A stretch of 64,000 nt of DNA from positions 248,001-312,000 of the forward strand of contig NZ_JPEO01000002.1 in NCBI RefSeq assembly GCF_000753795.1, read 5' to 3'. Each line of letters opens with the position of its first letter. The stretch's first letter is position 1. Of the stretch, positions 57,351 to 64,000 are shown one piece after another. The DNA comes from Shewanella mangrovi (GTDB lineage: Bacteria; Pseudomonadota; Gammaproteobacteria; Enterobacterales; Shewanellaceae). The notes beneath the pieces were generated by a model. That model was not told where the DNA came from, made no database searches, and saw only the letters and a program-made list of their open reading frames with translations. The position numbers and the translations under genes were made by a program.

Positions 57351-58042
57351 TGACTGCTGTAAAGAATAAGGCGACAGCAGAAACCATCATCATCGATACT
57401 GGTTGCGCCAACTTAAGCTCGGTGCGTTTTGCCTTTGAGCGCTTGGGCGCCGATGTGTTGGTGACGGACAATGCTGATGCCATCAAAGCCGCGACCCGTT
57501 TAGTGTTACCCGGTGTCGGGAGCGCGCCAGCGGCGATGAGCTCGCTCAAACAAAAAAATCTGATTGAACTGGTACAAGGCTTAACGCAGCCAGTCATGGG
57601 GGTTTGCCTTGGCATGCAGCTGATGACAGAAAAGTCTACTGAGCAAGGCGCCGTGGCAGCAGATACACCATGTTTAGGTTTGATCCCGACTGCAGTCCGT
57701 GCGCTCGATACCCAAGGCTTACCTACCCCACATATGGGCTGGAACCAGTTAACGCCAGTGGTTAAAAATGGCCTGGTGCATCCGCTGCTTGAGGGGATCA
57801 ATGCCGGCGATTTCGTCTACTTTGTGCATTCGTTCTGCGCACCTGTGAGCGAATACAGCATCGCCACCAGCGAATATGGCGAAGCGTTTAGTGCGGCGAT
57901 TGCCGATGGTAACTTTATGGGATTGCAATTCCACCCCGAAAAGAGTGCCGCTGTTGGTGCCAAGATGTTAGCTAACTTCCTCAAGATGGACAGTGCATCG
58001 TTGGCAGCGTACAACGCTAAAGTAACCGGAGGCGCAGCATGA
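57350..58042 (+). CDS. hisH: Imidazole glycerol phosphate synthase, glutaminase subunit
   Basis: A 230-aa class I amidotransferase that hands ammonia to HisF. The nucleophile Cys is in GVCLGMQLM; the His and Glu of the triad are in LQFHPEKSA; the oxyanion strand is [10 protein letters not shown]. Slightly longer than E. coli HisH (196 aa) with an N-terminal tail and about a dozen extra residues in the middle. Overlaps hisB by one base and hisA by four. Confidence 0.96.
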   Translation: MTAVKNKATAETIIIDTGCANLSSVRFAFERLGADVLVTDNADAIKAATRLVLPGVGSAPAAMSSLKQKNLIELVQGLTQPVMGVCLGMQLMTEKSTEQGAVAADTPCLGLIPTAVRALDTQGLPTPHMGWNQLTPVVKNGLVHPLLEGINAGDFVYFVHSFCAPVSEYSIATSEYGEAFSAAIADGNFMGLQFHPEKSAAVGAKMLANFLKMDSASLAAYNAKVTGGAA

Positions 58043-58776
58043 TTATTCCTGCAATCGATTTGATTGACGGCCAAGTGGTACGTCTCTATCAAGGCGACTA
58101 CGGCCAGCAAACGACCTTTGATTTAAGCCCGCTGGAGCAGTTGCAATCTTATGAAGCGCAAGGCGCCAAACAGCTACATCTGGTGGACTTAACGGGCGCC
58201 AAAGATCCCGCTAAACGCCAAACCAAGCTGATTGCCGAATTGGCTGCCGGATTAAATACCCCGCTGCAAGTCGGCGGTGGTATTCGCTCGGTCGAACAAG
58301 TGGAAGAATTGCTAGCCTGCGGCGCATCCCGCGTCGTGATTGGTTCGCTGGCGGTACGCGAACCCGAGCTGGTAAAAAGCTGGTTTGTCCGTTTTGGTGC
58401 CGAAGCTATCTGCCTGGCGCTCGATGTGAATATCAATGAAAATGGCGAGAAAATTGTCGCAGTTCATGGCTGGCAAAGTGGCGGCGGTAAAACGTTGGAG
58501 TCACTGGTGGCGGAATTCGCCCCGGTAGGACTCAAGCACGCCTTGGTCACTGACATTAGCCGCGACGGCACTATGACCGGCGCCAACAATTCACTCTATC
58601 AGGAGCTGGCGACCAAGTTCCCAGAAATCCTATGGCAAGCATCGGGCGGTATAGCCACCTTGGCAGATGTCGCCGCAGTGCGCGACAGCGGCGCCAGTGG
58701 CATCATTATTGGCAAAGCATTGTTAACCAACCAATTCAGCGTGAAGGAGGCAATCGAATGCTGGCCAAACGCATAG
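58039..58776 (+). CDS. hisA: ProFAR isomerase
   Basis: A 245-aa (beta/alpha)8 barrel. It opens [20 protein letters not shown] with the first catalytic Asp; [17 protein letters not shown] and [11 protein letters not shown] (second Asp) are the phosphate and active-site loops. Overlaps hisH by 4 bases and hisF by 19. Confidence 0.97.
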   Translation: MIIPAIDLIDGQVVRLYQGDYGQQTTFDLSPLEQLQSYEAQGAKQLHLVDLTGAKDPAKRQTKLIAELAAGLNTPLQVGGGIRSVEQVEELLACGASRVVIGSLAVREPELVKSWFVRFGAEAICLALDVNINENGEKIVAVHGWQSGGGKTLESLVAEFAPVGLKHALVTDISRDGTMTGANNSLYQELATKFPEILWQASGGIATLADVAAVRDSGASGIIIGKALLTNQFSVKEAIECWPNA

Positions 58777-59555
58777 TCCCTTGCCTCGACGTAAAAGCAG
58801 GCAAAGTCGTTAAAGGTGTTCAATTCCGTAACCATGAAATCGTCGGTGATATTGTGCCATTAGCACAACGTTACGCCGAAGAAGGTGCCGATGAACTGGT
58901 GTTTTACGATATCAGCGCCAGTGCCCATGAGCGCGTAGTGGATAAATCTTGGGTCAGCCGCGTAGCCGAACAGATCGATATCCCATTTTGCGTTGCGGGT
59001 GGCATTAAAACCATCGAGCAAGCGCGGGAAATTCTCGCCTTTGGCGCAGATAAGATTTCGGTCAACTCCCCTGCACTGTCGGATCCAAGTTTAATTCGTC
59101 GGCTACACGATGAGTTTGGTCGTCAGTGTGTGGTGGTCGGTATCGACTCGTTTTATGATGCCGACAGCGACAGCTACAAAGTGAAACAGTTTACCGGAGA
59201 TGAAGCCGCCACCCGTGATACACAATGGTTCACACTTGATTGGGTGGAAGAAGCACAGAAGCAAGGCTGCGGCGAAATCGTACTCAACGTAATGAACTCC
59301 GACGGCGTGCGCCAAGGTTACGATTTAGTGCAACTCGGTAAAGTGCGCTCAGTATGTGACGTGCCACTCATCGCCTCTGGTGGCGCGGGTGCGATGGAGC
59401 ACTTCCGTGACGTGTTTATTGAGGCCAAAGTGGACGCAGCATTAGCCGCCAGCGTGTTCCACAAAGGCATCATCCCAATCCCCGAATTAAAGCAGTACCT
59501 GCGTGAGCAGCAGATCTGCATTCGCGCTGATGATCGCCATCAACGCATCGCTTAA
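58758..59555 (+). CDS. hisF: Imidazole glycerol phosphate synthase, cyclase subunit
   Basis: A 265-aa barrel that makes imidazole-glycerol phosphate and AICAR with His[21 protein letters not shown] at the start contains catalytic Asp11; FCVAGGIKT and [10 protein letters not shown] (second Asp) are the other loops. The ATG at 58758, behind AAGGAGG (58744-58750), is used although the frame stays open 42 codons upstream within hisA. Confidence 0.97.
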   Translation: MLAKRIVPCLDVKAGKVVKGVQFRNHEIVGDIVPLAQRYAEEGADELVFYDISASAHERVVDKSWVSRVAEQIDIPFCVAGGIKTIEQAREILAFGADKISVNSPALSDPSLIRRLHDEFGRQCVVVGIDSFYDADSDSYKVKQFTGDEAATRDTQWFTLDWVEEAQKQGCGEIVLNVMNSDGVRQGYDLVQLGKVRSVCDVPLIASGGAGAMEHFRDVFIEAKVDAALAASVFHKGIIPIPELKQYLREQQICIRADDRHQRIA

Positions 59556-59569
59556 CAACAGGATTTGAT

Positions 59570-60220
59570 ATGCAAAACGAAACTCTTTTTGCAATGACCG
59601 CTGAGCAGCAACAAACGCTGCTGAGTGGCATTGATTGGCAAAAGCAGGATGGCTTAGTGCCGGTAGTGGTACAAAACTACTATTCGGCGAAGGTGCTGAT
59701 GCTGGGTTATATGAACCCTGAAGCGCTGCAAACCACGTTTGATAAGCAATTGGTCACCTTCTTTAGCCGCAGCAAACAACGTTTATGGACCAAGGGCGAA
59801 AGCTCCGGCAACCATCTACAGCTGGTGTCTGTGGCGATGGACTGCGATAAAGACTCGCTGCTAGTGCAAGCGGTCCCTGTAGGCCCAACCTGCCATAACG
59901 GTACTGAAAGTTGTTGGGATGGCGCTGAAGTGCATCCATTCATCCACGAATTGGAAAGCTTAATCCACGGCCGTAAAAATGCCGATCCAAGCAGCAGCTA
60001 CACCGCATCGCTGTTTGCTCGTGGCACTAAGCGTATTTCGCAAAAAGTGGGTGAAGAAGGCTTAGAAACTGCACTGGCGGCAGCCACTCACGATAAAGAA
60101 GAGTTGGTGAACGAAGCCTCTGATCTGATCTATCACCTACTGGTGCTGCTGGAAGATCAAGAGATGGATTTAGCGAAAATTAACGCGAATCTGGCTAAGC
60201 GTCACCGCAACGCTAAATAA
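59570..60220 (+). CDS. hisI: Bifunctional phosphoribosyl-AMP cyclohydrolase / phosphoribosyl-ATP pyrophosphatase
   Basis: A 216-aa HisIE fusion. The cyclohydrolase half (1-125) has [19 protein letters not shown] and the metal-binding [11 protein letters not shown] and [12 protein letters not shown]. The pyrophosphatase half (about 130-216) is an all-alpha NTP-PPase with [30 protein letters not shown]. Last gene of the operon, followed by a terminator 28 bases on. Confidence 0.97.
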   Translation: MQNETLFAMTAEQQQTLLSGIDWQKQDGLVPVVVQNYYSAKVLMLGYMNPEALQTTFDKQLVTFFSRSKQRLWTKGESSGNHLQLVSVAMDCDKDSLLVQAVPVGPTCHNGTESCWDGAEVHPFIHELESLIHGRKNADPSSSYTASLFARGTKRISQKVGEEGLETALAAATHDKEELVNEASDLIYHLLVLLEDQEMDLAKINANLAKRHRNAK

Positions 60221-60247
60221 CCGGCTTAGCGCGTAAATCTGAGATCT

Positions 60248-60277
60248 AAAAAAGGCGATCATATGATCGCCTTTTTT
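60248..60277. terminator. Rho-independent terminator of the his operon
   Basis: A 30-base perfect palindrome: AAAAAAGGCGATCAT followed by its reverse complement. It can fold on both strands and also closes the convergent zapC gene. Confidence 0.93.
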
Positions 60278-60298
60278 ATTGAAATGCGTTGGCTGAAT

Positions 60299-60832
60299 CT
60301 AAGCGGCAACGATCTGTTGCTGTGCTCTTAGTGGATGCAATCTATCGTGCATCACTTTAATGGTGTCAAAACGTTTGAGGTTTTTACTATCACTGAGCGC
60401 ACACGACTCCTCAAGTGACATAACCAACGACGCCTGCAGACTGGTTTCGACAACGAGCACTTGTACGCGATTGCCATTACAGCGCAAATCAAACAGCTTG
60501 CCGGGCTCGCTGAAAACACAAACATCACTCGATTCAAAGAACCAAGACTTCGGCATTTGTGGCTTTAGCATAAACCGTGCGGCGGTGGCATTGAGCGCCA
60601 ATTGCACCAGATATGCGTCAGCCAGCGACATACGTTTACCGAGTCGCTCGACGATATCCATATAATAACGCGCGTGCTCAACATCGAACTCAGATGAGCC
60701 GAGAGCATCAGGGATCAACACCTTATTTTTATAAGGAGTTAAAAACTCCATATCTGGACCAAGAGAAATACTCAACACATCGTACGAAGCGTTATATTTC
60801 CATTGCCAGTTTTGATCAGGCATTAATAACAT
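60299..60832 (-). CDS. zapC: Cell division protein ZapC
   Basis: A 177-aa cytosolic FtsZ-ring-stabilising protein. It aligns with E. coli ZapC (YcbW, 180 aa): DQNWQWKYNASYDVLSISLG at the start, LNATAARFMLKPQMPKSWFF in the middle and IKVMHDRLHPL near the end. ZapC bundles FtsZ protofilaments. Its position beside pyrD is also seen in E. coli. A start three codons in (second ATG) is possible. Confidence 0.92.
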   Translation of the reverse strand: MLLMPDQNWQWKYNASYDVLSISLGPDMEFLTPYKNKVLIPDALGSSEFDVEHARYYMDIVERLGKRMSLADAYLVQLALNATAARFMLKPQMPKSWFFESSDVCVFSEPGKLFDLRCNGNRVQVLVVETSLQASLVMSLEESCALSDSKNLKRFDTIKVMHDRLHPLRAQQQIVAA

Positions 60833-60968
60833 AGCGTGTCCGTGTGGCCTTATTATTTATATGACTGCAGGTTAGTTGATAATTTAAACAACATCAAAAA
60901 TAAATTGATATAATTTGAACAAGATTACAACAATTTTTTATTAAATCCAAAATTAAATTGATGATCGA

Positions 60969-61012
60969 TAAGATCTAAAAAGGATCGCTTTCGCGATCCT
61001 TTTTAGATCTTA
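60969..61012. terminator. 44-base perfect palindromic hairpin, likely bidirectional terminator
   Basis: Two 20-base arms, exact reverse complements, with a TTTC loop. The inner part GGATCGC-tttc-GCGATCC with A5/T5 flanks is a terminator for pyrD on the minus strand; the outer AGATCT extension is unusual. The left arm shares the string AGATCTAAAAA with the DNA just before the his terminator (60242-60252). Confidence 0.88.
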
Positions 61013-61036
61013 TTCAGTGTTTGCGATCGGATCTGT

Positions 61037-62056
61037 TTATTTAGATCGATAAGCATCCACAATCTCTTTAATTAATTTTGGCCCTTGATAAATAAAGCCG
61101 GAATAAATTTGTACCATTTCAGCACCAGCGTCTAACTTCGCCAACGCATCTTCAGCGCTGTTGATACCACCACCGCCAAGAATCGGCACTTTGCCTTTCA
61201 GGCAGGTAGCCAGTTGCTTAATTACTTTGGTAGACAAATCCTGCAGCGGCTTACCGCTCATCCCGCCAGTCTCGTTGGAGTTGGCTAAGCCACTGACACC
61301 ATCACGACTCAAGGTAGTGTTGGTTGCGATAACGCCATCAAATTCATTTTGAATCAGCGCATCGGCAATTTTCTCAATTTCTTCTTCAGTTAAATCTGGG
61401 GCTATTTTTAGTGCAACAGGAACATACTTATTATATTTTGCCGCCAACTCTTTTTGGCGAAATTTTAAACTGCTGAGCAAATCTTCTAACAGCTCACCGT
61501 ACTGCATAGTACGTAATCCGGGAGTATTAGGTGATGAAATATTCACCGCAATATAATCTGCATACGGATAAACTTTATCCATACAGATTAAATAATCTTC
61601 TTTACCCTGCTCTACTGGTGTGTCTTTATTTTTACCAATATTCACACCAACAACCGCGTTAGATTTTTTCGCAATCAAGTTTGCGACCAGATTATCGACG
61701 CCCTTGTTATTAAACCCCATGCGATTAATGATCGCTTTTGCTGGCTTAATACGGAACAAACGCGGTTTATCATTACCAGGTTGTGGTCGAGGGGTAACAG
61801 TACCGACTTCTACATGACCAAATCCCATGGCATAAAAAGCATCAATACACTCGCCATCTTTGTCCATCCCTGCCGCCAAACCAACAGGGTTAGGGAATGT
61901 CACGCCCATAAATGTCACCGGCGCCGGGGCAATATTCTGACTATAAAAGCAGTTTAGCGGATTGTTACCTGTCGCCCTCAGCCCTTTCATGGCAAGGTTG
62001 TGCGCAAGCTCCGGGTCCATCTGAAACATGACCTTTTGTGCGAGTTCGTAAAACAT
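61037..62056 (-). CDS. pyrD: Dihydroorotate dehydrogenase (quinone), class 2
   Basis: A 339-aa membrane-associated flavoenzyme, oxidising dihydroorotate to orotate with quinone. The N-terminal amphipathic helices (1-40) bind the membrane; the barrel has [11 protein letters not shown], the class 2 catalytic Ser in [18 protein letters not shown] with FMN-contacting Lys and [12 protein letters not shown]. coli PyrD is 336 aa. TTAGGAGA precedes the ATG. Confidence 0.96.
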   Translation of the reverse strand: MFYELAQKVMFQMDPELAHNLAMKGLRATGNNPLNCFYSQNIAPAPVTFMGVTFPNPVGLAAGMDKDGECIDAFYAMGFGHVEVGTVTPRPQPGNDKPRLFRIKPAKAIINRMGFNNKGVDNLVANLIAKKSNAVVGVNIGKNKDTPVEQGKEDYLICMDKVYPYADYIAVNISSPNTPGLRTMQYGELLEDLLSSLKFRQKELAAKYNKYVPVALKIAPDLTEEEIEKIADALIQNEFDGVIATNTTLSRDGVSGLANSNETGGMSGKPLQDLSTKVIKQLATCLKGKVPILGGGGINSAEDALAKLDAGAEMVQIYSGFIYQGPKLIKEIVDAYRSK

Positions 62057-62073
62057 GAGTTCTCCTAAGACCT

Positions 62074-62103
62074 AAAAAAAGCCCCGGCGAGATGCCAGGG
62101 CTT
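62074..62103 (-). terminator. Rho-independent terminator of gdhB
   Basis: On the minus strand: AAGCCCTGGC-atctc-GCCGGGGCTT (one mismatch) followed by seven T, 16 bases past the gdhB stop. Confidence 0.88.
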
Positions 62104-62118
62104 GAAATTTTATAATAT

Positions 62119-64000
62119 TTATCGTTGCCCTTCACAGTGCAGAATGAGCAGATTTAACTCTCTTAGCGCTACCGAGAACTTAGCAAACTCATTTTCACCC
62201 GAGGTCTTGAAGTCTGCCAGCATGCTGAACCAGCGTTCCAGCAAGCTTTGATGACCATCAATCCACTGTGTGATCACTGCGGCGGAGTCACACACTGCCT
62301 CACACTTACGCAATACCACAGAGGTGAGTGAACGTTGTTGCCAATCTAGCTCTTCGCGGAAGGCGGCACGTGCCAACGCTTGCCAATGGTTCGACGCTTT
62401 CTGTGCGGTGATCTGTTCCAAGAACCAGTGCAGTTCAACTTTAGCACCGAGCTGATAATAGGTCTCGGCCACTAAGCTTACTGGCTTTTGTTCAAATTCC
62501 GCGATTTGCGCGATATCCAACGTACAGAACAAGGTACTCATTTTCGCTACTAAGGCAGCTAAGTCATGCGGTACGCCTTCACGTTCCAGAGCGCTAATGT
62601 CTACGGCTATGCCTTGCCATTCATCTGCAACTAGATAGTGTTCTACATTATCGCGCAGTGTTTCGAACACAGGCTTGAAGAAGCTGACCGTTTCTTCAAT
62701 GTTCAATACACGGTTACGATTACGTAGCAACCAGCGACATGAACGGCGCATATTGCGGCGCAACTGATGCAACATTTCACTTTGCACCACCGCTGGCACA
62801 CTACTACCTAGGCGAGAAATGGCAGAGATTAAATCACCTAATCCGAATATTTCTCTTGCCATAGAGTAACATACGGCAGCTTCTGCAACTGAGGCACCTG
62901 TCTCATCCTGCATACGTTGGATGAAGTTAAGGCCCATTTCGTTAACTAACTGATTTGCCAATGAGGTCGCGATAATTTCGCCACGCAGCGGATGGGTTCC
63001 CATCTTATCAGCAAAACGTTGTTGCAGTTTTTGCGGGAAGTAATCCACCAACAGTTGGCTCAACCATGGGTCTTCGGTCACGGTTGGCGTCACCAACTGT
63101 TCTTTCAGTACCATCTTGGCGTACGCCACCAATACTGACAGCTCAGGACGGGTTAACCCTTTGTTACCTGCCAGACGTTCGTTGAGTTCATCTTCCGATG
63201 GCAAGAACTCCAAGGCGCGATCCAGTTTGCCCTCTTTTTCCAAGTAATGGATAAAGCGGATATGCTCTTTTAGCTGACCAGGCGCATGCGCTTGGGTGAC
63301 TGACAGCGTGCGAGTTTGATCCTTACAGTCTTGCAACACGATGTCGGCCACTTCATCCGTCATTTCAACCAACAAAGTATTGCGTTGTTTAACGGTCAGC
63401 TCACCCTCCGCAACCAAACTGTTGAGCAGAATTTTGATGTTAACTTCGTTATCCGAGCAATCCACACCGCCGACGTTATCTACGAAGTCGGTATTCATAC
63501 GGCCACCGTTAGCGCTGTACTCAATACGGCCCAACTGAGTGCAACCTAAGTTGCCGCCTTCGCCGATGATTTTGGCATTAACTTCACAGCCGTTGACCCG
63601 CAGCGAATCATTGGCGCGGTCGCCCACTTCAGCATTGGTTTCTTTGGCTGATTTAACGTAAGTACCGATACCACCGTTCCACAACAGATCCACTGGCATT
63701 TTCAGCAATTCACGGATCAACTCGTTTGGTGTCATCGACGCCTTGCTGCTGCCAATCATCTTTTTCATTTCTGGTGTCAATGAAATCGATTTTGCGCTAC
63801 GCAGGAAGATACCGCCGCCTTTGGAGATCAGTTTCTTGTTGTAATCTTCCCAGCTGGAACGCGGCAGATCGAACATGCGTTGACGCTCAGCAAAGCTTGC
63901 TGCGGCATTTGGTGTTGGGTCGATAAAGATATGCATATGGTTAAAGGCAGCTTGCAGCAGTGTGTGCTCAGACAGCAACATACCATTACCAAACACGTCC
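62119..64000 (-). CDS. gdhB: NAD-specific glutamate dehydrogenase, large (about 180 kDa) class, 5' part missing
   Basis: The last 626 codons or so of a very large NAD-dependent glutamate dehydrogenase (whole proteins of this class are about 1600 aa); the gene continues past the right edge. Visible blocks are GNGMLLSEHTLLQAAFNHMH near the cut end (a GTG in the frame there is not a start), the NAD-domain GEGGNLGCTQLGRIEYSANGG and NTDFVDNVGGVDCSDNEVN, and the long alpha-helical C-terminal domain. The enzyme deaminates glutamate to 2-oxoglutarate for amino-acid catabolism. Beside pyrD as in Shewanella. Confidence 0.93.
   Translation of the reverse strand, partial: DVFGNGMLLSEHTLLQAAFNHMHIFIDPTPNAAASFAERQRMFDLPRSSWEDYNKKLISKGGGIFLRSAKSISLTPEMKKMIGSSKASMTPNELIRELLKMPVDLLWNGGIGTYVKSAKETNAEVGDRANDSLRVNGCEVNAKIIGEGGNLGCTQLGRIEYSANGGRMNTDFVDNVGGVDCSDNEVNIKILLNSLVAEGELTVKQRNTLLVEMTDEVADIVLQDCKDQTRTLSVTQAHAPGQLKEHIRFIHYLEKEGKLDRALEFLPSEDELNERLAGNKGLTRPELSVLVAYAKMVLKEQLVTPTVTEDPWLSQLLVDYFPQKLQQRFADKMGTHPLRGEIIATSLANQLVNEMGLNFIQRMQDETGASVAEAAVCYSMAREIFGLGDLISAISRLGSSVPAVVQSEMLHQLRRNMRRSCRWLLRNRNRVLNIEETVSFFKPVFETLRDNVEHYLVADEWQGIAVDISALEREGVPHDLAALVAKMSTLFCTLDIAQIAEFEQKPVSLVAETYYQLGAKVELHWFLEQITAQKASNHWQALARAAFREELDWQQRSLTSVVLRKCEAVCDSAAVITQWIDGHQSLLERWFSMLADFKTSGENEFAKFSVALRELNLLILHCEGQR

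Noticed and set aside
58632..58757. 42-codon upstream extension of hisF
   Set aside because: It lies within hisA; HisF begins at the [11 protein letters not shown] start behind AAGGAGG.

Overview
The window reads as a chromosomal segment of a gammaproteobacterium, most probably Shewanella or a close relative. This rests on gene content and order: yejK/yejL/yejM, zapC beside pyrD, a large NAD-type glutamate dehydrogenase beside pyrD, a complete hisLGDCBHAFIE operon, and protein sequences close to but distinct from the enterobacterial ones. Coding density is high and most genes are housekeeping or central metabolism. No phage, integrase, intact insertion sequence or CRISPR array was seen. The assignment to Shewanella is inference from remembered family features, not from a database search. 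Layout, left to right. 1-6.2 kb: a cut-off exported BON-domain protein, an unknown protein, a sigma-54 activator whose receiver domain has lost its phosphorylation residues, a membrane-anchored phosphatase/lipid-kinase fusion coupled to a tiny membrane protein, an M23 endopeptidase and a tandem T-fold (pterin synthase-like) protein. 6.4-11.2 kb: class I dihydroorotase, yejK, yejL, the inner-membrane LPS regulator yejM and tRNA-Pro(GGG). 11.3-23 kb: carbonyl/redox accessory genes: a MarR-SDR pair, YqhD aldehyde reductase, an MFS pump, a cyclophilin-like protein, a tautomerase, an aldo/keto reductase, an MBL-fold hydrolase, a DUF3737-MalY pair, and an SDR with a divergent LysR regulator. 23-35.6 kb: a full D-galacturonate/hexuronate catabolic locus (LacI-type regulator, MFS transporter, uxaB, uxaA, kdgK, eda, uxaC) plus an exported LacZ-type GH2 enzyme. 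A 16-bp palindrome occurs before uxaB and, exactly reverse-complemented, before uxaC; a 14-bp core copy also lies before uxaB. These probably define the local regulon. The encoded route runs galacturonate - tagaturonate - altronate - KDG - KDPG - pyruvate + glyceraldehyde-3-phosphate. 35.8-47.3 kb: small unknown proteins, a lipoprotein, rnd, fadD, an alpha/beta hydrolase, an M50-like membrane protease, tsaB, hemB and an exported M1 metallopeptidase with a small exported partner. 47.3-50.5 kb is the clearest accessory spot. It holds an A+T-rich gene for an RloC/PrrC-like AAA ATPase (predicted anticodon nuclease, with a zinc-hook-like CPFC and a C-terminal R-x3-E...H), flanked on one side by a run of eleven consecutive perfect hairpins and on the other by a palindromic G+C-rich segment. 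50.5-64 kb: yoaA helicase, the histidine operon with its leader peptide (six consecutive His codons) and attenuator, zapC, a 44-bp bidirectional palindrome, pyrD and the 3' part of gdhB, which runs off the right edge. Best candidates for something new: the RloC-like orphan nuclease with its neighbouring hairpin array; the LacI operator set with an exported beta-galactosidase in a galacturonate locus; the phosphatase-lipid kinase fusion; the degenerate receiver activator; and an SDR whose catalytic tyrosine is a histidine.
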